The position numbers were made by a program, and so were the translations under genes. A stretch of 53,980 nt of DNA from a virus. Where the stretch lies: positions 1 to 53,980 of the IMG/VR virus record IMGVR_UViG_3300050821_016084. One strand, 5' to 3'. The notes below the pieces were generated by a model. That model searched no databases and was not told the DNA's origin. It was given only the letters and a program-made list of their open reading frames with translations. This document shows positions 1 through 6,919 of this stretch, in pieces. The first letter of the stretch is position 1, and every line of letters begins with the position of its first letter.

Positions 1-91
1 TGTGCCAGTTGCGGTAAAAAGCGTAAGCAGTATAAAAGGTTATGCGACTATTGCCAGGGCAAAGCCACCATCTACATGAAGCGCTACCGGG
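1..91. repeat. Terminal direct repeat, left copy
   Basis: These 91 bases are identical to the last 91 bases of the window (53890-53980). The repeat lies inside an open reading frame that continues from one end into the other, so the contig is circular, or the linear genome is terminally redundant. A k-mer sized assembly overlap is the simplest explanation for the length. Confidence 0.97.
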
Positions 92-144
92 TAGCAGAAC
101 GCAAGGCCAAGGAAGCCAAACTGAAAGCGCTGGGCAAGCTATGA
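1..144 (+). CDS. Small CxxC zinc-finger protein, 3' part (gene crosses the contig join)
   Basis: This is the end of a 69-aa protein that starts with GTG at 53824 and runs through the end of the window into base 1. Read across the join it carries two cysteine pairs (C23/C26 and C37/C40) followed by a very basic Lys/Arg-rich tail, the look of a small zinc-ribbon nucleic-acid-binding protein. The stop TGA (142-144) overlaps the ATG of the RusA-like gene (ATGA), so it is the first gene of the recombination operon. Exact function is unknown. Confidence 0.85.
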   Translation, partial: CASCGKKRKQYKRLCDYCQGKATIYMKRYRVAERKAKEAKLKALGKL

Positions 145-659
145 AGCTAGTTTTCACGGTACCGGGCCCAGTGCAAGCTAAGGAAAGACACAGAACGTCT
201 GCCTTGAAACGCTGCATGGCCTGTCAACGCACCGTGATTGGCTGGCCCTGTCGATATTGCGGGGGGACCAAGTTGGAGTTTGTGGCCAATGTGTCTACCC
301 CGGGAAAGAAGAGTGAAACCTATGAGTCGTTCGTCGCGTTATGTGCAAGAGAAGCAGGAGCAGTTGCAGGCGGAACTGAAGCGGTGCGCCTTAGAGCTAG
401 ATTCTATTTTTCAGTCCCTAAGAGTCGCGCAAGAAAGCTTGCTGAAGGCGACCCTCATACACAACGACCTGATCTCGACAACTGCCTCAAGTCGATCAAA
501 GACGGGCTCAACCAAGTCGCGTGGCATGACGACTGTTGCGTAGTAGAAATACATGCCCAGAAGTTGTGGACTCATGGGGAGCCCCGAGCAGAGATTGAAG
601 TGGAGAGCTTGCATGATCAAACTGAAATCCAAAGCAAACTGGAAGGAGTTTCGGCGTGA
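141..659 (+). CDS. RusA-like Holliday junction resolvase
   Basis: A 172-aa protein, somewhat longer than typical RusA (about 120 aa). The RusA signature is clear: RPDLDN at residues 109-114, then a KDGLN helix and a WHDD motif at 128-131. In the RusA family the conserved aspartates bind metal and cut four-way junctions. An insertion near the N-terminus carries two CxxC pairs (C25/C28 and C37/C40), probably a zinc knuckle. I take ATG 141 because it overlaps the upstream stop as ATGA and the match to RusA (KLVFTVPG) begins there; a frame extension back to 42 is the other gene in disguise. It fits with the nearby nuclease and annealing protein in recombination or replication-intermediate processing. 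Confidence 0.92.
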   Translation: MKLVFTVPGPVQAKERHRTSALKRCMACQRTVIGWPCRYCGGTKLEFVANVSTPGKKSETYESFVALCAREAGAVAGGTEAVRLRARFYFSVPKSRARKLAEGDPHTQRPDLDNCLKSIKDGLNQVAWHDDCCVVEIHAQKLWTHGEPRAEIEVESLHDQTEIQSKLEGVSA

Positions 660-930
660 CAGTGTGGGACGCTGGTATCAGTGGCGTGATCTGCGGGTGT
701 GTGTGGGAGACGTGGAGCAAGAAGGTCACTGGCATATCTCCATCTCTCATCCCTATCGCTATCCCACATGGGACGAGATCTACACCGCTCGATATGATTT
801 CTGTCTCCATGATATAGACATGGCGATCATATTGCCTAAGACCAGCGAGTATGTGAATATTCATCCTAACTGTTTCCATGTGCATCAGTTGCAATCACAA
901 GAGCTACCTACAGGATTGATCACACTCTAG
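613..930 (+). CDS. Small phage protein of unknown function
   Basis: A 105-aa protein beginning at ATG 613, overlapping the end of the RusA-like gene by 47 bases. The N-terminus is basic and aromatic (KANWKEFRRDSVGRWYQW), followed by predicted beta strands and an invariant-looking HPYRYPTWDE segment. Short proteins of this kind are common in phage replication and recombination regions (the DUF7694-type group is a possible match, from memory), but no activity can be assigned. The overlap and orientation place it in the recombination operon. Confidence 0.75.
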   Translation: MIKLKSKANWKEFRRDSVGRWYQWRDLRVCVGDVEQEGHWHISISHPYRYPTWDEIYTARYDFCLHDIDMAIILPKTSEYVNIHPNCFHVHQLQSQELPTGLITL

Positions 931-935
931 GTTCT

Positions 936-1100
936 ATGGAACTAGAAGATATCATCACTATCGTGGCCGCTATCATTCTGGTATCACAAAATAATCCAGA
1001 AGGCGCAGTAGAGTCGGTTAAAGAAAGTCGACGCGAGAGTGCGGTTCGGGAAGCTAAGAAGTTGTGGGATACGGTGCTGCGTTTAAGGCAAGAAGACTAG
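936..1100 (+). CDS. Small hypothetical protein, possibly membrane-associated
   Basis: A 54-aa frame from ATG 936 to TAG 1100. It fills exactly the space between the preceding stop (930) and the next start (1103). The first 16 residues are hydrophobic (IITIVAAIILV), followed by a charged helical region rich in Glu, Arg and Lys. It could be a small anchored protein with a cytoplasmic helix. There is no recognisable family; the tight packing is the main support. Confidence 0.6.
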   Translation: MELEDIITIVAAIILVSQNNPEGAVESVKESRRESAVREAKKLWDTVLRLRQED

Positions 1101-1102
1101 CA

Positions 1103-1942
1103 ATGCCACTCATGCTGGATGCCAGCGCGATCAAATGCTTTCTGGACTGCCGGGAGCAATATCGCTTGCGCTATGTGGAGAATCGGGTATCAGCTGAACC
1201 CTCATTTCATCAAGCTTGGGGGCATGCTGTTCATCTGGCAGCCGAGACTCATAACCGGGGTGGCTCGTTTGAACAAGGCCTGCTACTCGCTGCTGAGGAT
1301 CTGGCCAAGTTTCCCGAGCATCTGCTCAATCCCTACAAGCAGCAACGCTTTCGGGAGCTGGCCCAAGAGTTGCCCAGTGTGGTGGCCGCGTATTTTGACG
1401 GGGTGGAGGTGGGCACCACGGTGGCAGCAGAAGAGGAATGGTCGTACCTATACCTACCGGGAGTGGTGCTGTGCGGTCGCAAGGATAAAGTGGAGCGTGA
1501 TCCGGCCATCATCTACGATCTCAAGACTGCTTCAGAGATTGGCAAGACTTGGCATGCTGACTTCAAGAATCAGATGCTGAGAGACTTCGGGCTGGCTCTC
1601 TACGATTGGCATGAATGCCAAATTGGCAGGCAGCCTGAGACTATCAAGGTAGAGTGTCTAGTGAAGCCCTACCGTGGCAAGGAATGCCGCTTGGAGATCT
1701 TCAATCTGCCAGAAATAACCCAATACCGCAAACGCTTTGAGCAGCAACTCAGCTGGGTAGTGCGAGAGATATGGCATTACCACAAGAACTATACCAACCA
1801 GCATCCCTGGCCCATGGCCCAGGGGCAGTGCCAGACCAAGTATGGTCCCTGTGAGTATCTGGATGGCTGCAATCAGGGCTGGGTACCCAAGATATTATCA
1901 GCTTATACCGAACGAGTTGAGCACTTGGAGGTAAGAAAGTGA
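1103..1942 (+). CDS. PD-(D/E)XK nuclease, Cas4/RecB-like with Fe-S cysteines
   Basis: A 279-aa nuclease. Visible motifs: GHAVH at residues 40-44 (the motif-I histidine), D128 in RKDKV, the D139-L-K141 core of IIYDLKTA, and Q157. An N-terminal cysteine (C12 or C16) and three C-terminal cysteines (C243, C250, C256) match the Fe-S cluster pattern of Cas4/AddB-type exonucleases. Start 1103 is chosen because it follows the previous stop by two bases and the family match begins immediately after; the frame is open further upstream to 1064. Lying just upstream of a RecT/Bet-like annealing protein, it is likely the exonuclease partner that makes the 3' overhangs the annealing protein binds. Confidence 0.9.
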   Translation: MPLMLDASAIKCFLDCREQYRLRYVENRVSAEPSFHQAWGHAVHLAAETHNRGGSFEQGLLLAAEDLAKFPEHLLNPYKQQRFRELAQELPSVVAAYFDGVEVGTTVAAEEEWSYLYLPGVVLCGRKDKVERDPAIIYDLKTASEIGKTWHADFKNQMLRDFGLALYDWHECQIGRQPETIKVECLVKPYRGKECRLEIFNLPEITQYRKRFEQQLSWVVREIWHYHKNYTNQHPWPMAQGQCQTKYGPCEYLDGCNQGWVPKILSAYTERVEHLEVRK

Positions 1943-2139
1943 AATCTATTGAAGAAGTTCTCAAAAGTAAGCGCAGTAAGATGGAACAATTAGCCCATGA
2001 CGTTAACACTCTGCAAAGTGCCATGGAGATTCTGGAAGAAGAAGATTCTTCTAATGGTATACCAGCCGGGATCTCTGCTTCCAGCGAGCCCCGTGATATT
2101 CCTCCGGTGGCCCAGCCTGTAGCTAAACGGTGGCCCTGA
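1939..2139 (+). CDS. Small helical hypothetical protein
   Basis: A 66-aa protein starting with GTG 1939, which overlaps the nuclease stop codon (GTGA); a GGAG sits just upstream. The first 40 residues form a charged, probably coiled-coil helix; the tail is Pro- and Ser-rich. Its stop is shared with the next ATG (2139). No family recognised. Position between nuclease and annealing protein suggests an accessory role in recombination, but this is inference from context only. Confidence 0.65.
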   Translation: MKSIEEVLKSKRSKMEQLAHDVNTLQSAMEILEEEDSSNGIPAGISASSEPRDIPPVAQPVAKRWP

Positions 2140-2396
2140 TGAACACCTGCACATTCCAAGTGAACTCCAAGTATGACTCTAACGGCCAAGAACTATCGCA
2201 ACCCAAAATGCGGGATTGTGGCCAGCCGGGTGGCACTTATAGAATCTTTGGTCAACTCTCCACCATTCGCATGACCTTGTGTGACTTTCATCGGAATTAT
2301 GTTACCAATACCTATAAATGGAAATGTGAACACGTGGAGGATGAAAATGGTAAGCCCATTCCAGAAGAAAGAGGTCCCCAAGAAAGACTTCGTTGA
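2139..2396 (+). CDS. Small putative zinc-binding protein
   Basis: An 85-aa protein from ATG 2139 (ATGA overlap with the previous stop; the frame also has a GTG at 2130). Possible metal ligands are C4, C27, C48, H51, C63 and H65, spaced as in small zinc-binding phage proteins. It overlaps the start of the annealing-protein gene by 50 bases. Function unknown. Confidence 0.65.
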   Translation: MNTCTFQVNSKYDSNGQELSQPKMRDCGQPGGTYRIFGQLSTIRMTLCDFHRNYVTNTYKWKCEHVEDENGKPIPEERGPQERLR

Positions 2397-3081
2397 AGAT
2401 ACCAAGAATGCTTTTGATGAAGGTAGCGCCTATCAGAAGGCACTGGTCATCAAGGCTGACTCGCAAGCTAAACTGCAGGAAAAACAGATTGAGCAATTAA
2501 ACCAGATCTCCAGCTTTGACTGGAAAGCAGTACCACCTCCCATGCTGGCCCAGATGCTGGTGCAAATGCCCTTCAAGGGAGGCACAGGGGAGCCCGATTA
2601 CTTTCTGGCACCTTGGCAAGCCATGGTATTTGCCATGCGTTGCTTTGAGCTGGGATTGTCGCCCTTCTCTAATGAGGTGTGGTTTAATCCCAAGAACAAC
2701 AAGGTCAATGTCACGTTCGAGGGCAAGCTTAAACTGGCACGCAAGATGGGCTTGAATCTGAGCCCGCCGGTGCTTACCAGAAATCCGGTTGACAAATCTA
2801 AGCCACTGGTTTCTTATACCTGCGTCATTAACTCCCCCACCGGTCCGTGCGAGTATACGGCCACGCTGAAAGACTGGTTCCAGGCCAAATCCCCGGTATG
2901 GAAAGAGAAGCCCGAGCATATGCTACAGTTGCGGGCGGCTGAAAAATGCTTGTCGTTTGCTTCCGGGATTGGCAGCAGTGAGTTAATGGGAGAGCAGGAC
3001 TTGATAGCAGGGGAAGAGGCTGCCAAGGTACTACCCAGTGTGGAATCAACTACTTTTACCTATAAAGAAATGGAGAAGTAG
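2347..3081 (+). CDS. RecT/Bet-like single-strand annealing protein
   Basis: A 244-aa protein. The middle resembles Bet/RecT recombinases: APWQAMVFAMRCFELGLSPFSNEV (in two blocks, residues 88-111), a strand pair rich in Asn/Lys followed by a helical VTFEGKLKLARKMGL segment, and a late KPEHMLQLRAAEKCLSFA helix that parallels the conserved end of the Bet fold. Such proteins anneal complementary single strands at recessed ends. GGAGG at 2336-2340 is six bases before ATG 2347, which supports this start over ATG 2341 and 2281. It completes a nuclease-annealase pair with the gene at 1103. I am confident in the family, less in whether it is nearer to Bet or RecT. Confidence 0.82.
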   Translation: MVSPFQKKEVPKKDFVEDTKNAFDEGSAYQKALVIKADSQAKLQEKQIEQLNQISSFDWKAVPPPMLAQMLVQMPFKGGTGEPDYFLAPWQAMVFAMRCFELGLSPFSNEVWFNPKNNKVNVTFEGKLKLARKMGLNLSPPVLTRNPVDKSKPLVSYTCVINSPTGPCEYTATLKDWFQAKSPVWKEKPEHMLQLRAAEKCLSFASGIGSSELMGEQDLIAGEEAAKVLPSVESTTFTYKEMEK

Positions 3082-3092
3082 AAAAATACTCC

Positions 3093-3121
3093 TTGACTTG
3101 TGTGTTCACTTCAACTAATGT
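3093..3121 (+). promoter_or_regulatory. Sigma70-type promoter of the HNH gene
   Basis: TTGACT at 3093-3098 and TAATGT at 3116-3121 are separated by exactly 17 bases. Transcription would start near 3128, on or beside the ATG at 3129, which has no ribosome binding site, so the transcript may be leaderless. Confidence 0.6.
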
Positions 3122-3128
3122 GCTCTGC

Positions 3129-3635
3129 ATGATTCTAGTGTTCATCAGAGAACATTTCCTGGATGAGATGCTTGCCAAGACTCGCCGTGAAGGTGAGTGT
3201 ATGATCTGGACTGGCACGAAGAACCGTGACGGCTATGGAATTCATCAGATCATTCGCCATGGTGAGCGAAGGTCTATAGTCCTCAGCCGAATTATTGCAG
3301 CCATTAGATATCGTCTTGACCTGAATGACAATAGCTGGGATGCCTGTCATAAGTGTGATCGGGAATCATGCATTAACCCCGATCATATCTATCCTGGAAA
3401 TGAGTCCACTAATCGCAAAGATGGTTGGAATAGAAATCCAAAGCGAGTTGCTAAAAAGTTTCCCAAAGAGAAATGTTTTCGCGGCCATATCCTTGCCGAT
3501 GTCGGTCTCTCCAAGAGATGGATAAGAGAAAAAGGCAGGTACGAATGGCAATGCAAAGCTTGTAAACGTGAATATATAAGAAAATCTACAAGAAGGAAGG
3601 TTAAAAACAATGAGTCCATTTTTTCAGTCGATTGA
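3129..3635 (+). CDS. HNH homing-type endonuclease
   Basis: A 168-aa protein with an HNH core: CHKCDRESCINPDH at residues 73-86, followed by N91 and N95, typical of the HNH_3 group in which two histidines and a zinc-binding loop form the nuclease. A second CxxC-type element (KCFRGH, then WQCKACKREY) near the C-terminus probably helps DNA binding. The frame is open from a TTG at 3093, but that TTG is the -35 element of a promoter, so ATG 3129 (or 3168) is preferred. It sits between two genes of the recombination operon with its own promoter, as free-standing homing endonucleases do. Its base composition is more A/T-rich than its neighbours, suggesting recent insertion. Confidence 0.88.
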   Translation: MILVFIREHFLDEMLAKTRREGECMIWTGTKNRDGYGIHQIIRHGERRSIVLSRIIAAIRYRLDLNDNSWDACHKCDRESCINPDHIYPGNESTNRKDGWNRNPKRVAKKFPKEKCFRGHILADVGLSKRWIREKGRYEWQCKACKREYIRKSTRRKVKNNESIFSVD

Positions 3636-4341
3636 GTTAAACCAAAGAGAAAGGTTGTCTCTGGCCCCAGGTAGTTATGGATCGTCCTCACAGCCCGGCC
3701 TCAAGATTCTTACCTACATTGATAAGGCTTCTAAGCCTGACAAGAGTGGGGCCATGCGGCACAGCTTTTTGGTGTCAGCTACGCGGCCATCTCGGGAGCA
3801 ACTGCAGGCCTTCACTGCCGGTAACGGCAAGGGTCAGTCATCTACTCCCTTGGATGAGCCCGAGTATGATGGCACCGCGTTTCTTAGTGTCACTATCCAT
3901 GAAGACTGGAAGCATCCCGCTGCGCTGGCGCTAGCCTTCACTGAGGCCACCCGTAATAAAGATGGCAAGCTGGGGAAAGATTACGTGGCTGAAGGGATCG
4001 CTGCCGGAGACTTCACGCAGCAGTTGGCTGATCAGGGCCGGGACTATTTCCGGGCTATCGCCTTGGATAAGGTCACCAAGTCCAACACGCCTGTGGCGCA
4101 ATTAGAGGAAGCCACTGAAACACAATACCGCAAGGAGTTGATGCAGATTTCCATCAAGGTAGGGGAGTATTTTACCCTGCAAGACTGGGCTGGCATACCG
4201 CGTGATCCCGCCCACGATCCCATCACACTGGTGGGAGCCGAGTTCGCTGGCAAGGTAGAGATGTCGAGCTTGGCAGGTAGCACCCAGACTGAGGTAACCC
4301 GGGTGTACTCTAAGTCAGTGAAGAAAGAGAAGGCTGCTTAA
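3610..4341 (+). CDS. Recombination-operon protein of unknown function
   Basis: A 243-aa protein with ATG 3610 behind a good ribosome site (AAGGAAGG at 3593-3600). It overlaps the HNH gene by 26 bases. The sequence has mixed alpha/beta character with many short strands in the first half, an acidic-basic middle and a Lys-rich C-terminal tail (KSVKKEKAA). I do not recognise the family. Its place after the annealing protein is where many phages carry a single-strand DNA-binding protein, so that is the first hypothesis to test, not a call. Confidence 0.8.
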   Translation: MSPFFQSIELNQRERLSLAPGSYGSSSQPGLKILTYIDKASKPDKSGAMRHSFLVSATRPSREQLQAFTAGNGKGQSSTPLDEPEYDGTAFLSVTIHEDWKHPAALALAFTEATRNKDGKLGKDYVAEGIAAGDFTQQLADQGRDYFRAIALDKVTKSNTPVAQLEEATETQYRKELMQISIKVGEYFTLQDWAGIPRDPAHDPITLVGAEFAGKVEMSSLAGSTQTEVTRVYSKSVKKEKAA

Positions 4342-4348
4342 CGGTATT

Positions 4349-4436
4349 GCACAAGTGGCGAAATGGCAGACGCACGGGCCTTAAAAGCCTTAGGCCGCAA
4401 CTGGCCGTGTAGGTTCGACTCCTACCTCGGGTACCA
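4349..4436 (+). tRNA. tRNA-Leu (anticodon UAA)
   Basis: An 88-nt class II tRNA. The anticodon loop reads CTTAAAA, placing TAA at the anticodon. The variable arm is long with a self-pairing GGCC...GGCC stem, the T arm is GTAGG-TTCGACT-CCTAC, and CCA is encoded at 4434-4436. The sequence aligns along its length with bacterial tRNA-Leu. Odd point: the acceptor stem pairs poorly, GCACAAG (4349-4355) against CTCGGGT (4426-4432), with an A-G and an A-C mismatch and a G-T end pair. Confidence 0.9.
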
Positions 4437-4456
4437 ATTATAGAACTCCATCGGGT

Positions 4457-4485
4457 TGGGTGCCGCTCTGGGTTTCGGCATCCCA
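4457..4485 (+). other. Hairpin between tRNA and terminator
   Basis: TGGGTGCCG (4457-4465) pairs with CGGCATCCCA (4476-4485), nine base pairs with one bulged T and a ten-base loop. It lies 20 bases after the tRNA 3' end and just before a terminator, so it may protect or help process the tRNA transcript. Confidence 0.6.
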
Positions 4486-4493
4486 TCTTGGAG

Positions 4494-4524
4494 AAGGGGG
4501 AGAGCACCAGTCTCCCCTTTTATT
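4494..4524 (+). terminator. Rho-independent terminator after the tRNA
   Basis: AAGGGGGAGA, a seven-base loop, then TCTCCCC and TTTTATT. It ends the rightward recombination-tRNA transcript. Confidence 0.85.
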
Positions 4525-4526
4525 GT

Positions 4527-4633
4527 GGCAGGCGTGGTGCGGTATCTGAATCCGGGCTACCGGCTGACAGACTGGACCCGGGCCTCATCATACCAGAAAC
4601 CCGTAATCTCCAGCCGAAAACTGGGAGCCTGCC
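4527..4633 (+). ncRNA. Candidate structured RNA / 5' leader of the next gene
   Basis: This 107-nt stretch can close on itself. The outer stem pairs GGCAGGC (4527-4533) with GCCTGCC (4627-4633). Inside, GGTAT (4541-4545) pairs with ATACC (4590-4594) and encloses CCGGG (4552-4556) with CCCGG (4577-4581); a separate hairpin pairs TCCAG (4609-4613) with CTGGGA (4621-4626). It begins three bases after a terminator and ends 21 bases before ATG 4655. I match it to no known riboswitch or ribozyme. It may be a stand-alone RNA or a leader controlling the downstream gene. Confidence 0.45.
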
Positions 4634-4654
4634 TTTCCGCCAAGGATATAACCT

Positions 4655-5308
4655 ATGAAACGCAACTGGATTCGTGAGCAGTGGTATACCTATCGCATGA
4701 TCTTGCCCAAAAATGCCAGTCAAGTTCAACTAGACGAGACCCGCAAGGCCTTCTATGCCGGAGCCGGGGCGCTGTTCAATATCGTTACCAACCTGAGTGC
4801 TGGGCCCGAACCACAAGAAGTAGATCTAGAAAAGATGTCAGATATCCACCGCGAGCTGAATCCTTACAAGATTGAACGGGAATGGAAATACAAGGGATTA
4901 AGCTGTGCAGTGGTACAGAATAGAGAGGCCCAGTCGAGATGTGGCTATGTACGAGTACCGCCTGGGCATCCCGCCTATGGCAAGGACTACAACGATGTAG
5001 ATGTAAACGTTCATGGGGGCTTGACCTTCGCAGCCTTGGAGCCCTGCACTGAGCATGCAGACGGCCAAGGCTGGTGGCTGGGATTCGATTGTGCTCACTC
5101 AGGTGATGATATGTGTGATCCTGATGCTGACATGGAATCTCTTTCTGCCGATGCCAAACGGCTGATTGAGATCCATAGAAGCTTTGGTCCCAGAGGAGGA
5201 GAACACTTTTGGACTGAGCCAGAAGTGGCTGCTGAATGTGAACGCTTGGCTGAGCAGTTAGCAGAGATGACTAGAAGCAGGGAAACACAATCTTGGGAGC
5301 AAGCTTGA
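4655..5308 (+). CDS. Conserved phage protein of unknown function
   Basis: A 217-aa soluble protein with AAGGA (4642-4646) eight bases before ATG. The core contains a pattern that I recall from many phage and mobile-element proteins: SRCGYVRVPPGHPAYGK, then DVDVNVHGGLTFA, then GWWLGFDCAHSGDD, with conserved Gly, His and Asp residues. The group has no assigned activity that I know. A folded RNA segment immediately upstream may regulate it. Its last 38 bases overlap the end of the leftward gene at 5271, so the two opposing transcripts collide here without an obvious terminator. Confidence 0.85.
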   Translation: MKRNWIREQWYTYRMILPKNASQVQLDETRKAFYAGAGALFNIVTNLSAGPEPQEVDLEKMSDIHRELNPYKIEREWKYKGLSCAVVQNREAQSRCGYVRVPPGHPAYGKDYNDVDVNVHGGLTFAALEPCTEHADGQGWWLGFDCAHSGDDMCDPDADMESLSADAKRLIEIHRSFGPRGGEHFWTEPEVAAECERLAEQLAEMTRSRETQSWEQA

Positions 5309-5975
5309 TCAGATAGCGATTGAGTGTTGACTTCACAATCTTGTAAAGTCCGTTGCTACCCAGCGTCTGCAGTTTCCACGCTGTCCAACCATAGTTCAAC
5401 GAATAGAAGTTTTCCTCACGGGTGGGGACACCGTTGTTCGACCACTCATACTGGTGAATAAGAGTTGGCTGGGAGCCAACATCCCCACCCGCATCAATCA
5501 GAAATGGTCCGCGTAGGCGTTGCACTACCGGTCCTAACGAGACCGCTTCTCCCACTTGGGCACAGTTCTCAAAGGTGGCATAGAGAGTGGATGAATCGGC
5601 AATTGAAATAGCATAATCATTGGTCTGGCTATCAATATAGCGGGGACAGAGAATCAGGCCATCCGCCAGACTGCCATCTGCCTTCAGATGGTTGCGCACA
5701 AACTTCTTAAAGGATTTAGGGCCAATATTAGGGTCTGGTGACCAGCCATTGGGCCCCTCGGTCACCCAGTCATAGATGAATTCATCATCGTAAAGCTTCA
5801 GATCCCAGGGCCAGCCCTCGACATTCTTGACGTGCTTCCATTGGCCATAGCCCGAGGCGGGATCAATGGGTGTGACGAAATCAAAGGTGTTTGACAGGGA
5901 ATTAGTCTGGCGGGAAAATGGCAGTCCTGCGCTCTGATCTGCCAGTGCCAGGAAGAGTAGAACATCCATCTTCAT
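5271..5975 (-). CDS. Hypothetical protein, last gene of the late block
   Basis: A 234-aa protein starting at ATG 5975 behind GGAG. The first 15 residues are hydrophobic (DVLLFLALA) but short for a signal peptide. The body is rich in Trp, Tyr, Gly and Asp, with probable beta structure (GYGQWKHVKN, GWPWDLKLYDDEF). No family recognised. It is the most distal gene of the leftward late region, next to lysis and exported proteins, so a role outside the virion core is possible. Its 3' end overlaps the converging gene by 38 bases. Confidence 0.75.
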   Translation of the reverse strand: MKMDVLLFLALADQSAGLPFSRQTNSLSNTFDFVTPIDPASGYGQWKHVKNVEGWPWDLKLYDDEFIYDWVTEGPNGWSPDPNIGPKSFKKFVRNHLKADGSLADGLILCPRYIDSQTNDYAISIADSSTLYATFENCAQVGEAVSLGPVVQRLRGPFLIDAGGDVGSQPTLIHQYEWSNNGVPTREENFYSLNYGWTAWKLQTLGSNGLYKIVKSTLNRYLIKLAPKIVFPCF

Positions 5976-6182
5976 CTTCGTGCTCCGCGCTCAGCCTTCT
6001 AGGCCGGGGAGTCGGGAATAACAGATACCTTACCTGGCTCCCTTTTTAAAACTTTAGTGCTCGGGATGTACAAAATTGAACAGCGTTGATTGGCATGTCC
6101 AGGTAGGGTTATACCATGGAACCAAACTACCTTGTCACACTAGCTTACCTGATCACCATCCCCGGAGTAGCTATCTACTCTC

Positions 6183-6377
6183 TCACCGAAGCGAGTGAGG
6201 GAAATGCATTCCCGCTCCCGGTAGCAAGTACCCCACCAGATACAGAATCGCAATGATGACAATAATCACCGTCACCACCTTGCGAATCGGTTCGGGCATG
6301 CCCAGATAGCCCATTACCCAAAATATCAGGTAGCAAATCAGCCCAAAGACCAGCACCCATATCAGCAGACCAATCAT
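6183..6377 (-). CDS. Small two-span membrane protein (Thivi_2564-like), possible holin
   Basis: A 64-aa protein with two hydrophobic stretches: residues 2-22 (IGLLIWVLVFGLICYLIFWVM) shown here only as positions for its central part, and residues 34-52 following a basic PIRKV turn. The MPEPIRKVVTVIIVI segment resembles the small Thivi_2564 family of membrane proteins, from memory. A GGAGG-type site precedes the ATG at 6377. Small two-span proteins near an endolysin are frequent holins, but nothing here proves that role. Confidence 0.7.
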   Translation of the reverse strand: MIGLLIWVLVFGLICYLIFWVMGYLGMPEPIRKVVTVIIVIIAILYLVGYLLPGAGMHFPHSLR

Positions 6378-6427
6378 TCAAGGCCTCCTTATGGAAAAAT
6401 GGGGCACCACTGGGATGCCCCGCCAGA

Positions 6428-6916
6428 CTATACAGGAGTAGAAAAGTTAATCTTCACTGAACTCAGCACCGGTGCCGAAGCCACTACAGTAACCACCTCA
6501 GTGTCGGTCAAACTCTTGCCTTCTGCTGAGGTTACCATCACTGACAGATTCGCAGTTCCAGCTGCCACGGCAGTGACATCTTCGTTAGCCGGGTTGGTTG
6601 CATCCGGTACGGCAGTTGCGGTTGCCGGGGTATCAATCGACCACGAGGGCGTGGGAATTGGTCCGGTAAAAGGTGCGCCATTTTGATCAAAGCCATCAAC
6701 GGATGCAATCGTTTTCTGGCCAATGGTTAATTTCACTGGTCCTTCTGCCATGGTATCTCCCTTGAGAAACGCTATTTTGATGTAGGCTAACTTCTTGGGT
6801 CGAACTGAATCCCGGATCTCTTTGAGCAGCTCAATCTCTTGCTGCTCGTCCAAATGCAGATCAATCAGCTTGCGTACTTCTTCTCGCAGCAATCGGAGTT
6901 CTTCTTGCTCGCTCAC
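6428..6916 (-). CDS. Coiled-coil plus bacterial Ig-like (BIG2) protein
   Basis: A 162-aa protein. Residues 1-45 form a heptad-patterned coiled coil (EELRLLREEVRKLIDLH). From about residue 58 on there is a BIG2-like immunoglobulin fold: KLTIGQKTIASV, PSWSIDTPATATAV, then VTAVAAGTANLSVMV with the usual alternation and Gly turn. BIG2 domains decorate phage virions and bind carbohydrate or host surface weakly. Probably an accessory virion or surface-attachment protein. It sits among late genes, four bases after the preceding stop. Confidence 0.75.
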   Translation of the reverse strand: MSEQEELRLLREEVRKLIDLHLDEQQEIELLKEIRDSVRPKKLAYIKIAFLKGDTMAEGPVKLTIGQKTIASVDGFDQNGAPFTGPIPTPSWSIDTPATATAVPDATNPANEDVTAVAAGTANLSVMVTSAEGKSLTDTEVVTVVASAPVLSSVKINFSTPV

Positions 6917-6919
6917 AGG

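Noticed and set aside
4456-4677. 73-aa frame between tRNA and conserved gene
   Set aside because: It crosses a strong terminator and a folded RNA and lacks a ribosome site.
6116-6256. 46-aa plus-strand frame with hydrophobic start
   Set aside because: It lies opposite a well-supported minus-strand membrane gene and has only a weak ribosome site and promoter-like TTGATT; insufficient support.
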